A stretch of 64,000 nt of DNA from the NCBI RefSeq assembly GCF_014650695.1, contig NZ_BMVL01000002.1, positions 486,721 through 550,720 on the forward strand. Direction: 5' to 3'. The position numbers and the translations under genes were made by a program. Below, piece by piece: positions 34,177 through 42,905 of the stretch (positions are counted from its first letter, which is position 1; every line of letters begins with the position of its first letter). Source of the DNA: Streptomyces avidinii. Its GTDB lineage: Bacteria; Actinomycetota; Actinomycetes; Streptomycetales; Streptomycetaceae. Under the pieces are notes generated by a model, which saw only the letters and a list, made by a program, of their open reading frames with translations, was not told the origin of the DNA and searched no databases.

Positions 34177-35541
34177 GTGTCCGCGTCCTCTTCCGCTCCC
34201 GTGCCCGACCGCTCCGTCGACCGCTCCCCGTGGCGGTCCCTCCGCTACCGCAGCATGCGCTGGTGGGCCGTCGCGAACTTCGTGTCCAACGCGGGCACCT
34301 GGATGCAGCTGACGGTGCAGAACCTTCTGGTCCTGCAGATCACGGGATCGGCCGCCGCCACCGGCCTGTCCGTGTCCATCCAGATGGCGCCCGGCCTGCT
34401 CCTCGGCCTGGCGGGCGGCGCGGCCGTCGACCGCTTCCCCCGCAAGCTGACCGCCGCCGTCGCGCAGGCCCTGCTCGGTGCGGTGGCGCTGGTGACGGCC
34501 CTGCTGGTCGCGCTGGACGGCCTCGACCTCCCGGTGCTGCTCGCGCTGGCCGCGGTGACCGGACTGATCGCCACCGTCGACGGCCCTGCGTGCGCGCTGC
34601 TCGGCAACGATCTCGTCCACGCCCCGGACGTGCCGTCGGCCATCGGGGTGGGTTCGCTCGTCCACAGCGCCGGACGGCTCGCGGGCGCCGCGCTCGCCGG
34701 CGTGGCCGTCGGCTTCCTGGGCACGGCGGCGGCCTATGCGGCCAACGGCTTGTCGTTCCTGTTCGTGGCCTGCGTGATCCCGTTCCTCAAGGCGGCCGGC
34801 CCCCGAGAGGCAACGCGGGCGGTGGTACCCGCACCCGCGGTGGTACCCGTACCCGCTGGGCGGCCGGCGCTCGGAGCGGTCGCGGCGCGGGACATGAGCG
34901 CCCGGGAGGGGCTCGCCTTCTTCATGGGGCGCCCGCGACTGGTCGCCCTCGCCGCCCTGAACGGGATCAGTGCGCTGTTCGGCCGCAACTACTCGCTCAC
35001 CCTGGTGGTCCTGGTCACCGGGCCCCTCGCCGGAGACGCGGGTTCCTTCAGCAAGGTCTCCACCGTGCTGGCCGTCGGCGGGATCGTCGGGGCGGTCCTG
35101 GGCGCCCGGCTGCGCAGGCCGAGCGTCCGCATGGTGGCTGTCCTGACCCTGGCCGGGGCCCTCCTGCAGATCCTGGCTGGGCTTACCCCCTCCCTCCTGG
35201 TGCTCCTGGTCCTCGTCCTGCCCATGGCGATCGCGGAATCCGTCGGGGACACCGCCCAGTCCACGGTGCTCCAGACCGATCCGCCCGCCCACATGAGGGG
35301 CCGTATGCTCGGCGCCTGGTCCAGCATCCGCACCGTGTGGGGCCTGGCGGCGCCGCCGATGCTGGGACTGTTCATGGAGCTGGCCGGCGTACGGGTCACG
35401 CTGATCGTTGGTGGACTGGCCATCGCCACGTTCGTCGTCGCTGGTTACCTGCTGCGGGGGCGCAAGCCCCGCAGCCGAGCGCTCACCCGGGGGCACGAGG
35501 CTGCGGTGCCCGCCCAGGCCCGGCTGAGCACCGCCGCCTGA
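34177..35541 (+). CDS. MFS transporter
   Basis: A 454-residue, twelve-helix major facilitator protein. It starts near SASSSAPVPDRSVDRSPWRS, then WWAVANFVSNAGTWMQLTVQ, the loop GLAGGAAVDRFPRKL (MFS motif A-like), and a central loop with VVPAPAVVPVPAGRPALG. It resembles the MFS_3/enterobactin-exporter-like group. The GTG at 34177 is one of three in-frame options and none has a good Shine-Dalgarno site, so the start is uncertain. Lying inside the heptose cluster, it may export the product or lipid-free intermediate; this is inference. Confidence 0.85.
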   Translation: MSASSSAPVPDRSVDRSPWRSLRYRSMRWWAVANFVSNAGTWMQLTVQNLLVLQITGSAAATGLSVSIQMAPGLLLGLAGGAAVDRFPRKLTAAVAQALLGAVALVTALLVALDGLDLPVLLALAAVTGLIATVDGPACALLGNDLVHAPDVPSAIGVGSLVHSAGRLAGAALAGVAVGFLGTAAAYAANGLSFLFVACVIPFLKAAGPREATRAVVPAPAVVPVPAGRPALGAVAARDMSAREGLAFFMGRPRLVALAALNGISALFGRNYSLTLVVLVTGPLAGDAGSFSKVSTVLAVGGIVGAVLGARLRRPSVRMVAVLTLAGALLQILAGLTPSLLVLLVLVLPMAIAESVGDTAQSTVLQTDPPAHMRGRMLGAWSSIRTVWGLAAPPMLGLFMELAGVRVTLIVGGLAIATFVVAGYLLRGRKPRSRALTRGHEAAVPAQARLSTAA

Positions 35542-35605
35542 TCTGAGCACTGCGCGTCCGACACGCGGCCCGGTCCGTGACGCAGCGCGTGCCGGCCCGC
35601 CCCGC

Positions 35606-37003
35606 TCAGGGGGCTGACCGCGCACCCGAGGCGGCCCGTGCAGCGCGATCCGCGATGCCGGTCGTGGAGCGGCCGTCGAGATAGGGCAGGACGACGGCCT
35701 GTCCGCCCCAGCCTCGCAACGCCCGCGCCTCCGGAAGATCGTCCGCCGAATAGTCGCCGCCCTTGACCCAGACGTCCGGCCGCAGGAGGCCCAACAACGC
35801 CTGGGGCGTGTCCTCCTCGAAGGCTACGACGGCGTCGACGCTGCCGAGCGCCGCCAGCACCCGTACGCGGTCCTCCAACGGGTTCAGGGGGCGCCCCGGC
35901 CCCTTGAGCCGCCGCAGCGAGGCATCCGAGTTGACGCAGACGATCAGACAGTCGCCGATCCGCCGCGCGCTGTCCAGCAGGCCGACGTGCCCGGCGTGGA
36001 GCAGGTCGAAACAGCCGCCCGTGGCGACCACCGTTCCGCCCCGAGCCCGTACGCTCGCAGCTGTCGCGAAGGCGTCGCCGCCCGCGGGCCGGGCCGATGC
36101 GCTCCGGGGGGACGTTTTCCACAGGTCGCGGTCGCAGGCGCCACCCGCCGATACGAAGGCCGCGGCAGCGGCCACCGCCAGCTGTACCGCCTCTTCCGGC
36201 AGGCCCCCGTCCGCGAGTGCGGAGGCCGCCACGGCGGCGAAGCAGTCGCCCGCTCCGCACGGATCTCCGACGGCTCGGTAGGGGGCCGGTACGAGCATCG
36301 GTGCCTCGGACAGGGGCCGGGTCAGCAGAACCCCCCGCTCGCCGAGGGTCACGGCCACCGCAGCGGCCCCCCAGCGCTCCGCCAGTTCCGCGCCTCGCCG
36401 GGCGTGCGCCGCCAGGGAGTCTCCCCCGTCGGGGCACAACGCGGTCGCCTCCGCCGCGTTCGGTGTCACCAGGCGGGCTCCGGGCACCGGGGGGCCGCCC
36501 CGCGGGTGGGGGTCCCACACCAGCGGAACGCGGCCAGCGCTGTCGGTGAGCAGGGGCCGCAGCGCCTGGGCCGTGCCCCTGCCGTAGTCGGCGACCAGGA
36601 CGGCCTGCGCGTCGGCCAAGGCCCGGCCCACCTCGGCATCGGGGAGGCCGACCTGGCCGCCGCCCCGGTCGATCCGGACCAGAGGACGGCCATCGGCCAG
36701 TACCCGTGTCTTGACCGGCAGAGAGCCTTCGAGGGGCAGCTCCACCAGCCGGACACGGCCGTCCAGCACCTCCCGCACACGGTTGCTGGCACGGTCCTCG
36801 CCCAGTGCCGTGATCAGGACGACTTCCCGGCCCGAACGCGCGGCCAGCACAGCGGCCAGTCCTGCGCCTCCGGGTCGGGAGAGGTCGTCCGTGACGTCGA
36901 CGACGGGTGCCGGGGCGTCCGGAGCAAGACGGGAGGCGACCCCCCGGATGTCCCGGTCCAGCAGCACGTCGCCGACCACGACGAGCGGTGCTCGGCCGGT
37001 CAT
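35606..37003 (-). CDS. hldE: Bifunctional heptose kinase / nucleotidyltransferase
   Basis: A 465-residue two-domain enzyme. Residues about 1-300 form a PfkB-type kinase (VVVGDVLLDRDIRGV, RPGGAGLAAVLAARSG, the catalytic VGDPCGAGDCFAAVAASALA). Residues about 320-465 form a cytidylyltransferase-like domain with VATGGCFDLLHAGHVGLL (HAGH 336-339), VKGGDY and GRSTTGI. It should phosphorylate D-glycero-D-manno-heptose 7-phosphate at C1 and later transfer a nucleotide to the heptose 1-phosphate. AGGAGG is six bases before the ATG. It overlaps the GmhA gene by four bases. The family is classic in Gram-negatives for ADP-heptose; the nucleotide used here is not certain. Confidence 0.9.
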   Translation of the reverse strand: MTGRAPLVVVGDVLLDRDIRGVASRLAPDAPAPVVDVTDDLSRPGGAGLAAVLAARSGREVVLITALGEDRASNRVREVLDGRVRLVELPLEGSLPVKTRVLADGRPLVRIDRGGGQVGLPDAEVGRALADAQAVLVADYGRGTAQALRPLLTDSAGRVPLVWDPHPRGGPPVPGARLVTPNAAEATALCPDGGDSLAAHARRGAELAERWGAAAVAVTLGERGVLLTRPLSEAPMLVPAPYRAVGDPCGAGDCFAAVAASALADGGLPEEAVQLAVAAAAAFVSAGGACDRDLWKTSPRSASARPAGGDAFATAASVRARGGTVVATGGCFDLLHAGHVGLLDSARRIGDCLIVCVNSDASLRRLKGPGRPLNPLEDRVRVLAALGSVDAVVAFEEDTPQALLGLLRPDVWVKGGDYSADDLPEARALRGWGGQAVVLPYLDGRSTTGIADRAARAASGARSAP

Positions 37004-37647
37004 CTGGTCCTCCTGACTGCGGCGACGGCGCGTCGGGGCGCCGTCCTGACGGTGGCGGTGCCGGAGGAGGCAAGGGCCGCGTCGAAGGACTCGCACAGGA
37101 GGTGCACGGCCACCAAGTGGGCCTCCTGCACGGTCGCCGTCGAGGCGGTGTCGATACACAGCGCCTGGTCGGCGGCCTCCGCCAGCGGGTTGGGGGCGGG
37201 TCCGGTCAGGGCCCAGACCTCCACGCCCGCCTCGCGGGCCGTCATCGCGGCCGACAGCAGGTTGCCGCTGCGTCCTGACGTCGACAGCAGGACCAGGACG
37301 TCACCGTCCCGGCCGTGAGCCGCGACCTGCCGGGCGAAGACCTGCTCGAATCCGTAGTCGTTGCCGATCGCGGTGACGCTGGACGTCTCGGCGTGCAGGG
37401 CGATGGCCGAGTAGGGCGGCCGCTCCTCGCGGTAGCGGCCGACCAGCTCAGCGGTCAGGTGCTGTGCCTGGGCAGCGCTGCCGCCGTTGCCGGCCGCGAG
37501 GAGGCGGCCTCCGGCGGGGAGCACCGCGGCGAGCCGGTGACCCCAGTGGGCGAGCTGGTCCAGACCGTGGACGCGCAGACGTCTCAGCGCGTCCTCCAGT
37601 GCCTGGCAGTGCTGTTGGGCTCCTGTGGTTGCGGAAGATCGGCTCAT
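37000..37647 (-). CDS. gmhA: Sedoheptulose-7-phosphate isomerase
   Basis: A 215-residue SIS-domain protein. LLAAGNGGSAAQAQHLTAEL and VGRYREERPPYSAIAL are the GmhA phosphosugar motifs, with Glu in TAELVGRY. VLVLLSTSGRSGNLLSAAM is the SIS Ser-rich loop, and TATVQEAHLVAVHLLCE supplies the second catalytic His. It converts sedoheptulose 7-phosphate to D-glycero-D-manno-heptose 7-phosphate, the first step of nucleotide-heptose synthesis. The stop overlaps the HldE start by ATGA (37000-37003). Confidence 0.9.
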   Translation of the reverse strand: MSRSSATTGAQQHCQALEDALRRLRVHGLDQLAHWGHRLAAVLPAGGRLLAAGNGGSAAQAQHLTAELVGRYREERPPYSAIALHAETSSVTAIGNDYGFEQVFARQVAAHGRDGDVLVLLSTSGRSGNLLSAAMTAREAGVEVWALTGPAPNPLAEAADQALCIDTASTATVQEAHLVAVHLLCESFDAALASSGTATVRTAPRRAVAAVRRTR

Positions 37648-37789
37648 GGCGTCGGAGCGGCCGCTCGGGAGCGGTCCGCACCCCACCTCCTTCAGGCAAT
37701 CGGTACTGCGCGGAGACCGGTCCGGTCATGACCGACCAGAGGCGTTCGTCGGACAGAGGCAGGACGGACGGTCGAGCGGCAGACGGGGC

Positions 37790-39061
37790 TCACGTCGTCG
37801 TCCCGGCGACCACGAGCCGCCCGGCGAGCACCGAGCGGTAGGACCGTTCCGTCGCGGCGGCGACCTGGGACCAGCCGTAACGGCTCAGGACGCGCCGCCG
37901 TCCGGCTTCCCCGTACGCCCGGCGGGCTGTGTCGTCGGCCAGCAGCTCGGCGGTGGCCATCGCGAGCGCGGGTACGTCTCCGGGCGGTACGAGTCGTCCG
38001 GTCTCCCGGTCGGCGACGGTGTCCTGCTGGCCGCCGACGGCGCTTGCCACGACGGGCCGGCCGCAGGCCATGGCCTCCAGCGGTACGATGCCGAACGGCT
38101 CGTAGTCCGCCGGGCACAGCACGACGTCGGCACTGCGCAACAGGGCCGGCACGGCGTCGCAGGGCACCGCGCCGACGAAGCGCACGCGGTCCAGGACACC
38201 CGCCCCCCGGGCGAGGGCGCGCAACCGCCGCACTTCGGGGTCGCGGTCGAGACCGCCGGGTGGGGGGCCGCCCGCGACCAGGAGCTCCGCCTCCGGGAGG
38301 TGGGCGAGAGCGGCGATGGACAGGGCCGCCCCCTTGCGGGGGACCAGCCGGCCCAGCTGGAGGAGCCGGTGGCGGTGGGCGGTTCCGCGCTCCGCGACCG
38401 GTCCGTCCGGCCGGAACCGCTCGGTGTCCACGCCGCACGGAACGACATCGGCCTTGTCCACGGGCAGGCCCATGCGGGCGAGCTCGGTGACCTCGTCGCT
38501 GCAGGTCGCCACGACCCGGTCGCAGCCCAGTCCGACCTCCCGCTCGCATCCGATGCGTGAGGGCGGGCTGGTGTCGGCAGCGCCCTGATGGCGCCGCTTG
38601 ACGGTTCCCAGCGCGTGGTAGGTGTGCAGCATCGGCAGGCCGAGCTCCCTCACCACCGCCAGCGAGGCGAGTCCGGACATCCAGAAGTGCGAGTGAACCA
38701 GGTCGGGCGGACCGGTCTCCTGCCAGAGGTGCATCAAGTAGTACGCGAACTCGCGCATGTGCGGCAGCAGTTCGTCCTTGGGCAGCGGTTCGGCCGGACC
38801 TGCCGGAACGTGATGGACCGTCACGCCCGGTCGCAACCGGCTGCTTGTCGGCAGGTCCCGGGAGTCCCGCCGCGTGTACACCGTGACGCGGTGACCTCGG
38901 TCGGCCAATGCTCCGGCCAGGCAGGCGACATGCACGTTCTGGCCGCCGGCGTCCACTCCCCCGAGTGTCGCGAGGGGGCTGGCGTGCTCGGAGACCAGGG
39001 CCAACGACAGGGGCCGGAGCCGGTTGGGGGACCGTATCGATCGGGCAGCGGGGGATGTCAT
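37790..39061 (-). CDS. Glycosyltransferase family 4
   Basis: A 423-residue GT-B retaining enzyme. The N-terminal glycine-rich loop is LATLGGVDAGGQNVHVACLA, followed by DLVHSHFWMSGLA. The donor domain contains LLQLGRLVPRKGAALSIAAL and the EX7E-type YEPFGIVPLEAMACGRPVVA, then VGGQQDTVADRETGRLVPPG. Close to the MshA/sucrose-phosphate-synthase-like GT4 group. It is probably one of the glycan-assembly enzymes. Its start overlaps the stop of the upstream glycosyltransferase (39058-39061). A 142-base gap separates it from gmhA. Confidence 0.88.
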   Translation of the reverse strand: MTSPAARSIRSPNRLRPLSLALVSEHASPLATLGGVDAGGQNVHVACLAGALADRGHRVTVYTRRDSRDLPTSSRLRPGVTVHHVPAGPAEPLPKDELLPHMREFAYYLMHLWQETGPPDLVHSHFWMSGLASLAVVRELGLPMLHTYHALGTVKRRHQGAADTSPPSRIGCEREVGLGCDRVVATCSDEVTELARMGLPVDKADVVPCGVDTERFRPDGPVAERGTAHRHRLLQLGRLVPRKGAALSIAALAHLPEAELLVAGGPPPGGLDRDPEVRRLRALARGAGVLDRVRFVGAVPCDAVPALLRSADVVLCPADYEPFGIVPLEAMACGRPVVASAVGGQQDTVADRETGRLVPPGDVPALAMATAELLADDTARRAYGEAGRRRVLSRYGWSQVAAATERSYRSVLAGRLVVAGTTT

Positions 39062-40020
39062 GACCGTACCTCCGTCATCAGGCGCTCCCAGTCGGCCAGG
39101 AAGCGTTTGAGGCCGTACCGTTCGAGCGCGGCCTGCCGGGCGCGCGCGCCGTCCTCAGCGGCCGCCTGGGGTTCGTTGAGGTAGTGGACGGCCGCTCGGG
39201 CCAGCACGTCCGGCCGGGTGGACAGGACCCCGGTGCCGGGCAGGACGGCCTCCACGGCCTCCGTGGCGGCCAGCGCCACGACGGGCATGCCCAGGTGCAT
39301 GGCTTCCAGCAGCGACAGTCCCAGCGAGGTCCAGCGCACGGGATGCAGGTAGAGGCGGCGCTCCGCCATCGCCGTGTGCAGCTCGCCCTGGGGGAGTTCG
39401 TAGGCGCGGCACCGTTGCACGGACAGCCCCAGGTGCTCGGCGATGCCGTGGGTGCGCATACCGAAGACGTCCAGCGGCGCCGCCCGGGCCAGCTCGGGCA
39501 GGAGGTCCGTTCCGGTGTGTCGCCACCGCCTGATCGGGTCGTTCGTCACCACCGCCGCGCGAGGGAGCAGACCGGTGTAGAGGTGCCCGGGGTCCACGAT
39601 GCCGTGCTCGATGACCACGGTGCGGGTGGCGCCGTTGTCCCAGAACTGCCGGTTGAAGTGGGTGACGTGGACGAGTGTCAGGTCCTGGCGGTCGGCGCAG
39701 GGGTGGCGCGTGTTCGGTACGTCGCCGTCCGGTGCGTTGTGCTCCAAATACACGGCGGGAACGTCGCGTCCGAGGCGGCGGCCCAGCCAGCGCTCGGCCA
39801 GCGCGATCTCGTGGGGCCGCTGGAGCACGACGAGGTCCACGGGAGAATCGGCCAGTTCGGCCGGCGTGACCTCCCGCACCGAATCGGGCCAGCTGAAGGT
39901 GCGGGCGCGGCCCAGCCCGTCGGGTCCCCGGTCCGGGGTGACCGGTACGAGGTAGGTGTGCGGTCCCTGGACGAACGCGGTCGTCCAGGAACCGTGCACG
40001 TGCCACAGCAGGATGTTCAT
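39058..40020 (-). CDS. Glycosyltransferase (GT-B, group 1-like)
   Basis: A 320-residue protein starting NILLWHVHGSWTTAFVQGPH. It has no signal peptide. VVLQRPHEIALAERWLGRRL and VYLEHNAPDGDVPNTRH belong to the N-terminal domain. The donor-binding end is LYLHPVRWTSLGLSLLEAMH, LGMPVVALAATEAVEAVLPG, the ...EAMxxGxPVV pattern. It is coupled by ATGA overlaps at both ends. The substrate is unknown. Confidence 0.85.
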   Translation of the reverse strand: MNILLWHVHGSWTTAFVQGPHTYLVPVTPDRGPDGLGRARTFSWPDSVREVTPAELADSPVDLVVLQRPHEIALAERWLGRRLGRDVPAVYLEHNAPDGDVPNTRHPCADRQDLTLVHVTHFNRQFWDNGATRTVVIEHGIVDPGHLYTGLLPRAAVVTNDPIRRWRHTGTDLLPELARAAPLDVFGMRTHGIAEHLGLSVQRCRAYELPQGELHTAMAERRLYLHPVRWTSLGLSLLEAMHLGMPVVALAATEAVEAVLPGTGVLSTRPDVLARAAVHYLNEPQAAAEDGARARQAALERYGLKRFLADWERLMTEVRS

Positions 40021-41096
40021 GCGGTCACTCCTCCATCGGTCTCGCTCGGCTCGGGCGGTCGCGGTCCGCGGTCGCCCGGCGGGCCGCCCGTGAGGAGTCC
40101 GGCGACTGCCGCCAGCACCTCGTCGTCATCCACCGAGTCCAGACAGGGGTGCCCCGCCACGGGGCAGACCCTCGCCCTGCTGCCCGCGCACGAGGCCCGC
40201 TGATCGCCGAGCAGCACGTGCGGCACCCGGTACGGTCGCCAGCGGCCGGCCGGCACCACGGGTGCGAACAGGCACACCACGGGCGTGCCCACGGCGGCGG
40301 CCAGATGGGTCGGCCCCGTGTTGCCCGCCACCACGACCCGCGCGGCGGCCAGGACACCGGCCAGCTCGTGCAGGTCGCCCGTGACGCCCCCCAGGTCGAG
40401 TCCGTGGCGGCCGGCCACCTCTGCGGTCAGCTCCTTCTCCGCAGGGCTGCCGGTGACCACCACCCGGTGCCCCGCCTCGTGCAGCGCGGCGGCGGCCCGC
40501 GTTGCTCTGGCCGGGCTCCAGGCGCGGGCCGCCACCGCGGCTCCCGGATGCAGCACCACGTAGGGCTCGGGACCCGTCAACCGCGTCGTGTCGGGCGGGG
40601 CGAGCACACGCAGGGCGCCGCCGTCACCGTCGGGCAGCGCGAAACCGAAGTCGCGTACCAGGTCGAGCGCCGCGTCCGCCTCGTGCCGGTCCGGCAACCG
40701 GTGGTGACGCAGCGCGAGAAGGGATCCGGGGTACTCCTCGCAATCGGCCGCTACCCGCTCCACCCCCGCGAGCGCGAGCAGCAGGGCCGCCGGCAACGGG
40801 GACTGGTGGTGGGACACCAGGATCACGCCACGGTCGAAGCGGCCGGCCGCCAGGGCGTCGACCAGCAGACCGCACTCCTCGCGCGAGGTGCGGCCGGGCT
40901 CCAGCCCCACCCAGGGGGCCTCGTACACCAGCACCTGGTCCACGCCGGGCAACAGCCGCGCCGCGGCGATGCCCTGCGGCCCGCAGAGCAGCGTGGTGTG
41001 GGAGGAGCCGGCCGCCACCGCGCGCACGGCAGGACCGGCCAGCAGCACGTCTCCGGCGCTGTCGAGGCGTACGACGAGACTGCGCGGGGCGTTCAT
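40017..41096 (-). CDS. Glycosyltransferase family 9 (heptosyltransferase-like), second copy
   Basis: A 359-residue GT9 protein. RSLVVRLDSAGDVLLAGPAV opens the acceptor domain. YVVLHPGAAVAARAWSPARA, VVVTGSPAEKELTAEVAGRH and ARVVVAGNTGPTHLAAAVGT, VCLFAPVVPAGRWRPY form the donor domain. It differs from the GT9 at 32697-33716, so two heptosyl-type transfers are possible. A late CAGSRARVCPVAGHPCL segment has three Cys typical of this subgroup. It overlaps both neighbours by four bases. Confidence 0.88.
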   Translation of the reverse strand: MNAPRSLVVRLDSAGDVLLAGPAVRAVAAGSSHTTLLCGPQGIAAARLLPGVDQVLVYEAPWVGLEPGRTSREECGLLVDALAAGRFDRGVILVSHHQSPLPAALLLALAGVERVAADCEEYPGSLLALRHHRLPDRHEADAALDLVRDFGFALPDGDGGALRVLAPPDTTRLTGPEPYVVLHPGAAVAARAWSPARATRAAAALHEAGHRVVVTGSPAEKELTAEVAGRHGLDLGGVTGDLHELAGVLAAARVVVAGNTGPTHLAAAVGTPVVCLFAPVVPAGRWRPYRVPHVLLGDQRASCAGSRARVCPVAGHPCLDSVDDDEVLAAVAGLLTGGPPGDRGPRPPEPSETDGGVTA

Positions 41097-41827
41097 CCGC
41101 CACCGCCGACAGCGGGCGGGCGCTCCGACACCGGTCCACGGGACGGCACGACGTCCGTGCCCCGGCAGGCTCCGGAGCCTGCCGGGGAGGAGAGGAGCCG
41201 GACGGCGGTGAGCAGATCGCGCGCCGTCTCGTCGGCGGCCGCGACCTCTTCGGGACGGGTCACGGGCGTCGGCACCAGCACCCCGCGCGCACCCGCGGCG
41301 GAGGCGGCCCGCACGTCGGAGCCGATGTCTCCGACGACCACCGTGCGTTCGGGGGCCACGCCCAGCCGCTCACACGCGGCGAGGATCAGGCCCGGTGCGG
41401 GTTTGCGGCAGCCACAGCCGTCCGCCCGGCCGTGGGGGCATACGGCCCACACGTCGAACGGACCGAACAGTTCGTCCACGCGTCGGCATACCGCCACCAC
41501 CTGCTTCTGCGTCAGGAGCCCGCGAGCGACTCCCGACTGGTTGCTCACGACACCGACCGGAACCCCGAGCTCGCGCAGCGCGGTCACGGCGGCCCGCGCC
41601 GTGGGCAAGGGAGAGACCCGGGCGGGGTCGCCGTTGTACGCGACATCGACGACGAGCGTGCCGTCACGGTCGAAGAGGACCGCTTCCGGCAGCCGGCCGG
41701 TCGTCCCGGACCGACGCGGGTTGCGGGCCGCACGGGGAGGCTCCCACAGCCAGGGGACGGCCCCGGCTCCTGGTCCACCGACGGACATGCCTCCGACGGG
41801 CGGGCCTGCGACGGGCCGGTTCCTCAC
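41093..41827 (-). CDS. gmhB: D-glycero-D-manno-heptose-1,7-bisphosphate 7-phosphatase-like HAD protein
   Basis: A 244-residue HAD-IIIA enzyme. After a 45-residue leader comes AVLFDRDGTLVVDVAYNGDP (nucleophile Asp53, acid Asp55), then VGVVSNQSGVARGLLTQKQV, the zinc site CPHGRADGCGCRKPAP and VVVGDIGSDVRAASAAG. This is the GmhB pattern, removing the C7 phosphate between the two HldE steps. The GTG at 41827 gives a GTGA overlap with the upstream glycosyltransferase; the inner ATG (MSVGGPGAG) is an alternative start. Confidence 0.87.
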   Translation of the reverse strand: MRNRPVAGPPVGGMSVGGPGAGAVPWLWEPPRAARNPRRSGTTGRLPEAVLFDRDGTLVVDVAYNGDPARVSPLPTARAAVTALRELGVPVGVVSNQSGVARGLLTQKQVVAVCRRVDELFGPFDVWAVCPHGRADGCGCRKPAPGLILAACERLGVAPERTVVVGDIGSDVRAASAAGARGVLVPTPVTRPEEVAAADETARDLLTAVRLLSSPAGSGACRGTDVVPSRGPVSERPPAVGGGG

Positions 41828-42900
41828 GACCCCACCTGCTCGCGGAGAGCCTCCCGCGGAGCCGCCGAGCAACTTCCGGGCGGCGCCGCCGGATCCGCCC
41901 GGTGGACACGGCGGTGTACGACCGTCCCCCGCAGCCAGTGCCAGACGGCCACAGCGGGGATGACCGCGCTCGTGACCGCCATGGTGACGACCTCGGACCG
42001 GGTGCGGGGACCGGGTGCGATCCGGGCCGCGGCGAACTCGACGGTGCCCGCCACCCAGCCGACCGCGCACCACGCGGCGGCGCCGCTTCTGCCTGCCACC
42101 GCACAGCCCACGGCCGCGGCGGCGGCCGCGGTCACGGCGACGTGGCGCGGCAGGCGCCCGCGAGGGGCGGCTGCCCGGCCCCACCAGTCGTGCCCGTGCA
42201 GTCGGCCCATCAGTACGTCGTCGGCGTTGCCGGCCTGGAGCCGGACGGAAATCCAGCGATCCGCGGGGCGGACCGGATGAGTGGTACGGCGGCTTCCAGG
42301 GGTCAGGACCCAGCCGCCGTCGATCAGGCGCAAGGCCAGCTCGGCATCTTCGCGGAAGGCGCGCCGGAAGCGCTCGTCGAAGCCGCCCGCGGCGTCCAGT
42401 GCCTCCCGGCGAAACGCCATGTCGGCGGTGATCCAGCGGGCGGTGGCGAGGCCCGCGGTGTTGCGCTCCCAGTCCGTGGGGCGGCGGCCGTGCGCGAGGG
42501 GGACGTCGATGCGGGCCGTGACGGCCGCGGTGTCGTGGGAAGCGGAACCCAGATCACGCGCCAGGTCCTCTCCCCACCCTTGTCCCGGCACCACGTCGTC
42601 GTCCAGGAAGACGATCCAGGGCACCGGACCCGCCGCCCGCAGCCCCGTGTTGCGGGCGGCCGCGGGGCCCCGGGCCGGGCCGGCCACGACGGTGGTGATC
42701 GGGCGGAGCGCCGCGGGGACGTCCAGAGCAGGAGGATCTCCGTCGGGGCCGGGACGGTCGTGTACGAGAACGATGCGCTCCGGGCCGCGCCCGGAGGCCG
42801 TCGCGGCCGCCACGGCGTCCAGGCAGGCCCTGAGGCTGGGCCGGCCGAGGGTGGGCACGACGATCGCGTACGGAGGCGGAGTCACGGACGCCTGGAGCAT
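41824..42900 (-). CDS. Glycosyltransferase family 2 with C-terminal membrane part
   Basis: A 358-residue GT-A enzyme. It begins YAIVVPTLGRPSLRACLDAV, with GPAAARNTGLRAAG and the metal-binding WIVFLDDDVVPGQGW, then FRREALDAAGGFDERFRRAF and EDAELALRLIDGGW. C-terminal hydrophobic stretches (AVTAAAAAAVGCAVAGRSGA, EVVTMAVTSAVIPAVAVWHW) suggest membrane association. It probably acts at the membrane on a lipid-linked glycan. The start is five bases after the carbamoyltransferase stop. Confidence 0.87.
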   Translation of the reverse strand: MLQASVTPPPYAIVVPTLGRPSLRACLDAVAAATASGRGPERIVLVHDRPGPDGDPPALDVPAALRPITTVVAGPARGPAAARNTGLRAAGPVPWIVFLDDDVVPGQGWGEDLARDLGSASHDTAAVTARIDVPLAHGRRPTDWERNTAGLATARWITADMAFRREALDAAGGFDERFRRAFREDAELALRLIDGGWVLTPGSRRTTHPVRPADRWISVRLQAGNADDVLMGRLHGHDWWGRAAAPRGRLPRHVAVTAAAAAAVGCAVAGRSGAAAWCAVGWVAGTVEFAAARIAPGPRTRSEVVTMAVTSAVIPAVAVWHWLRGTVVHRRVHRADPAAPPGSCSAAPREALREQVGS

Positions 42901-42905
42901 GGTGG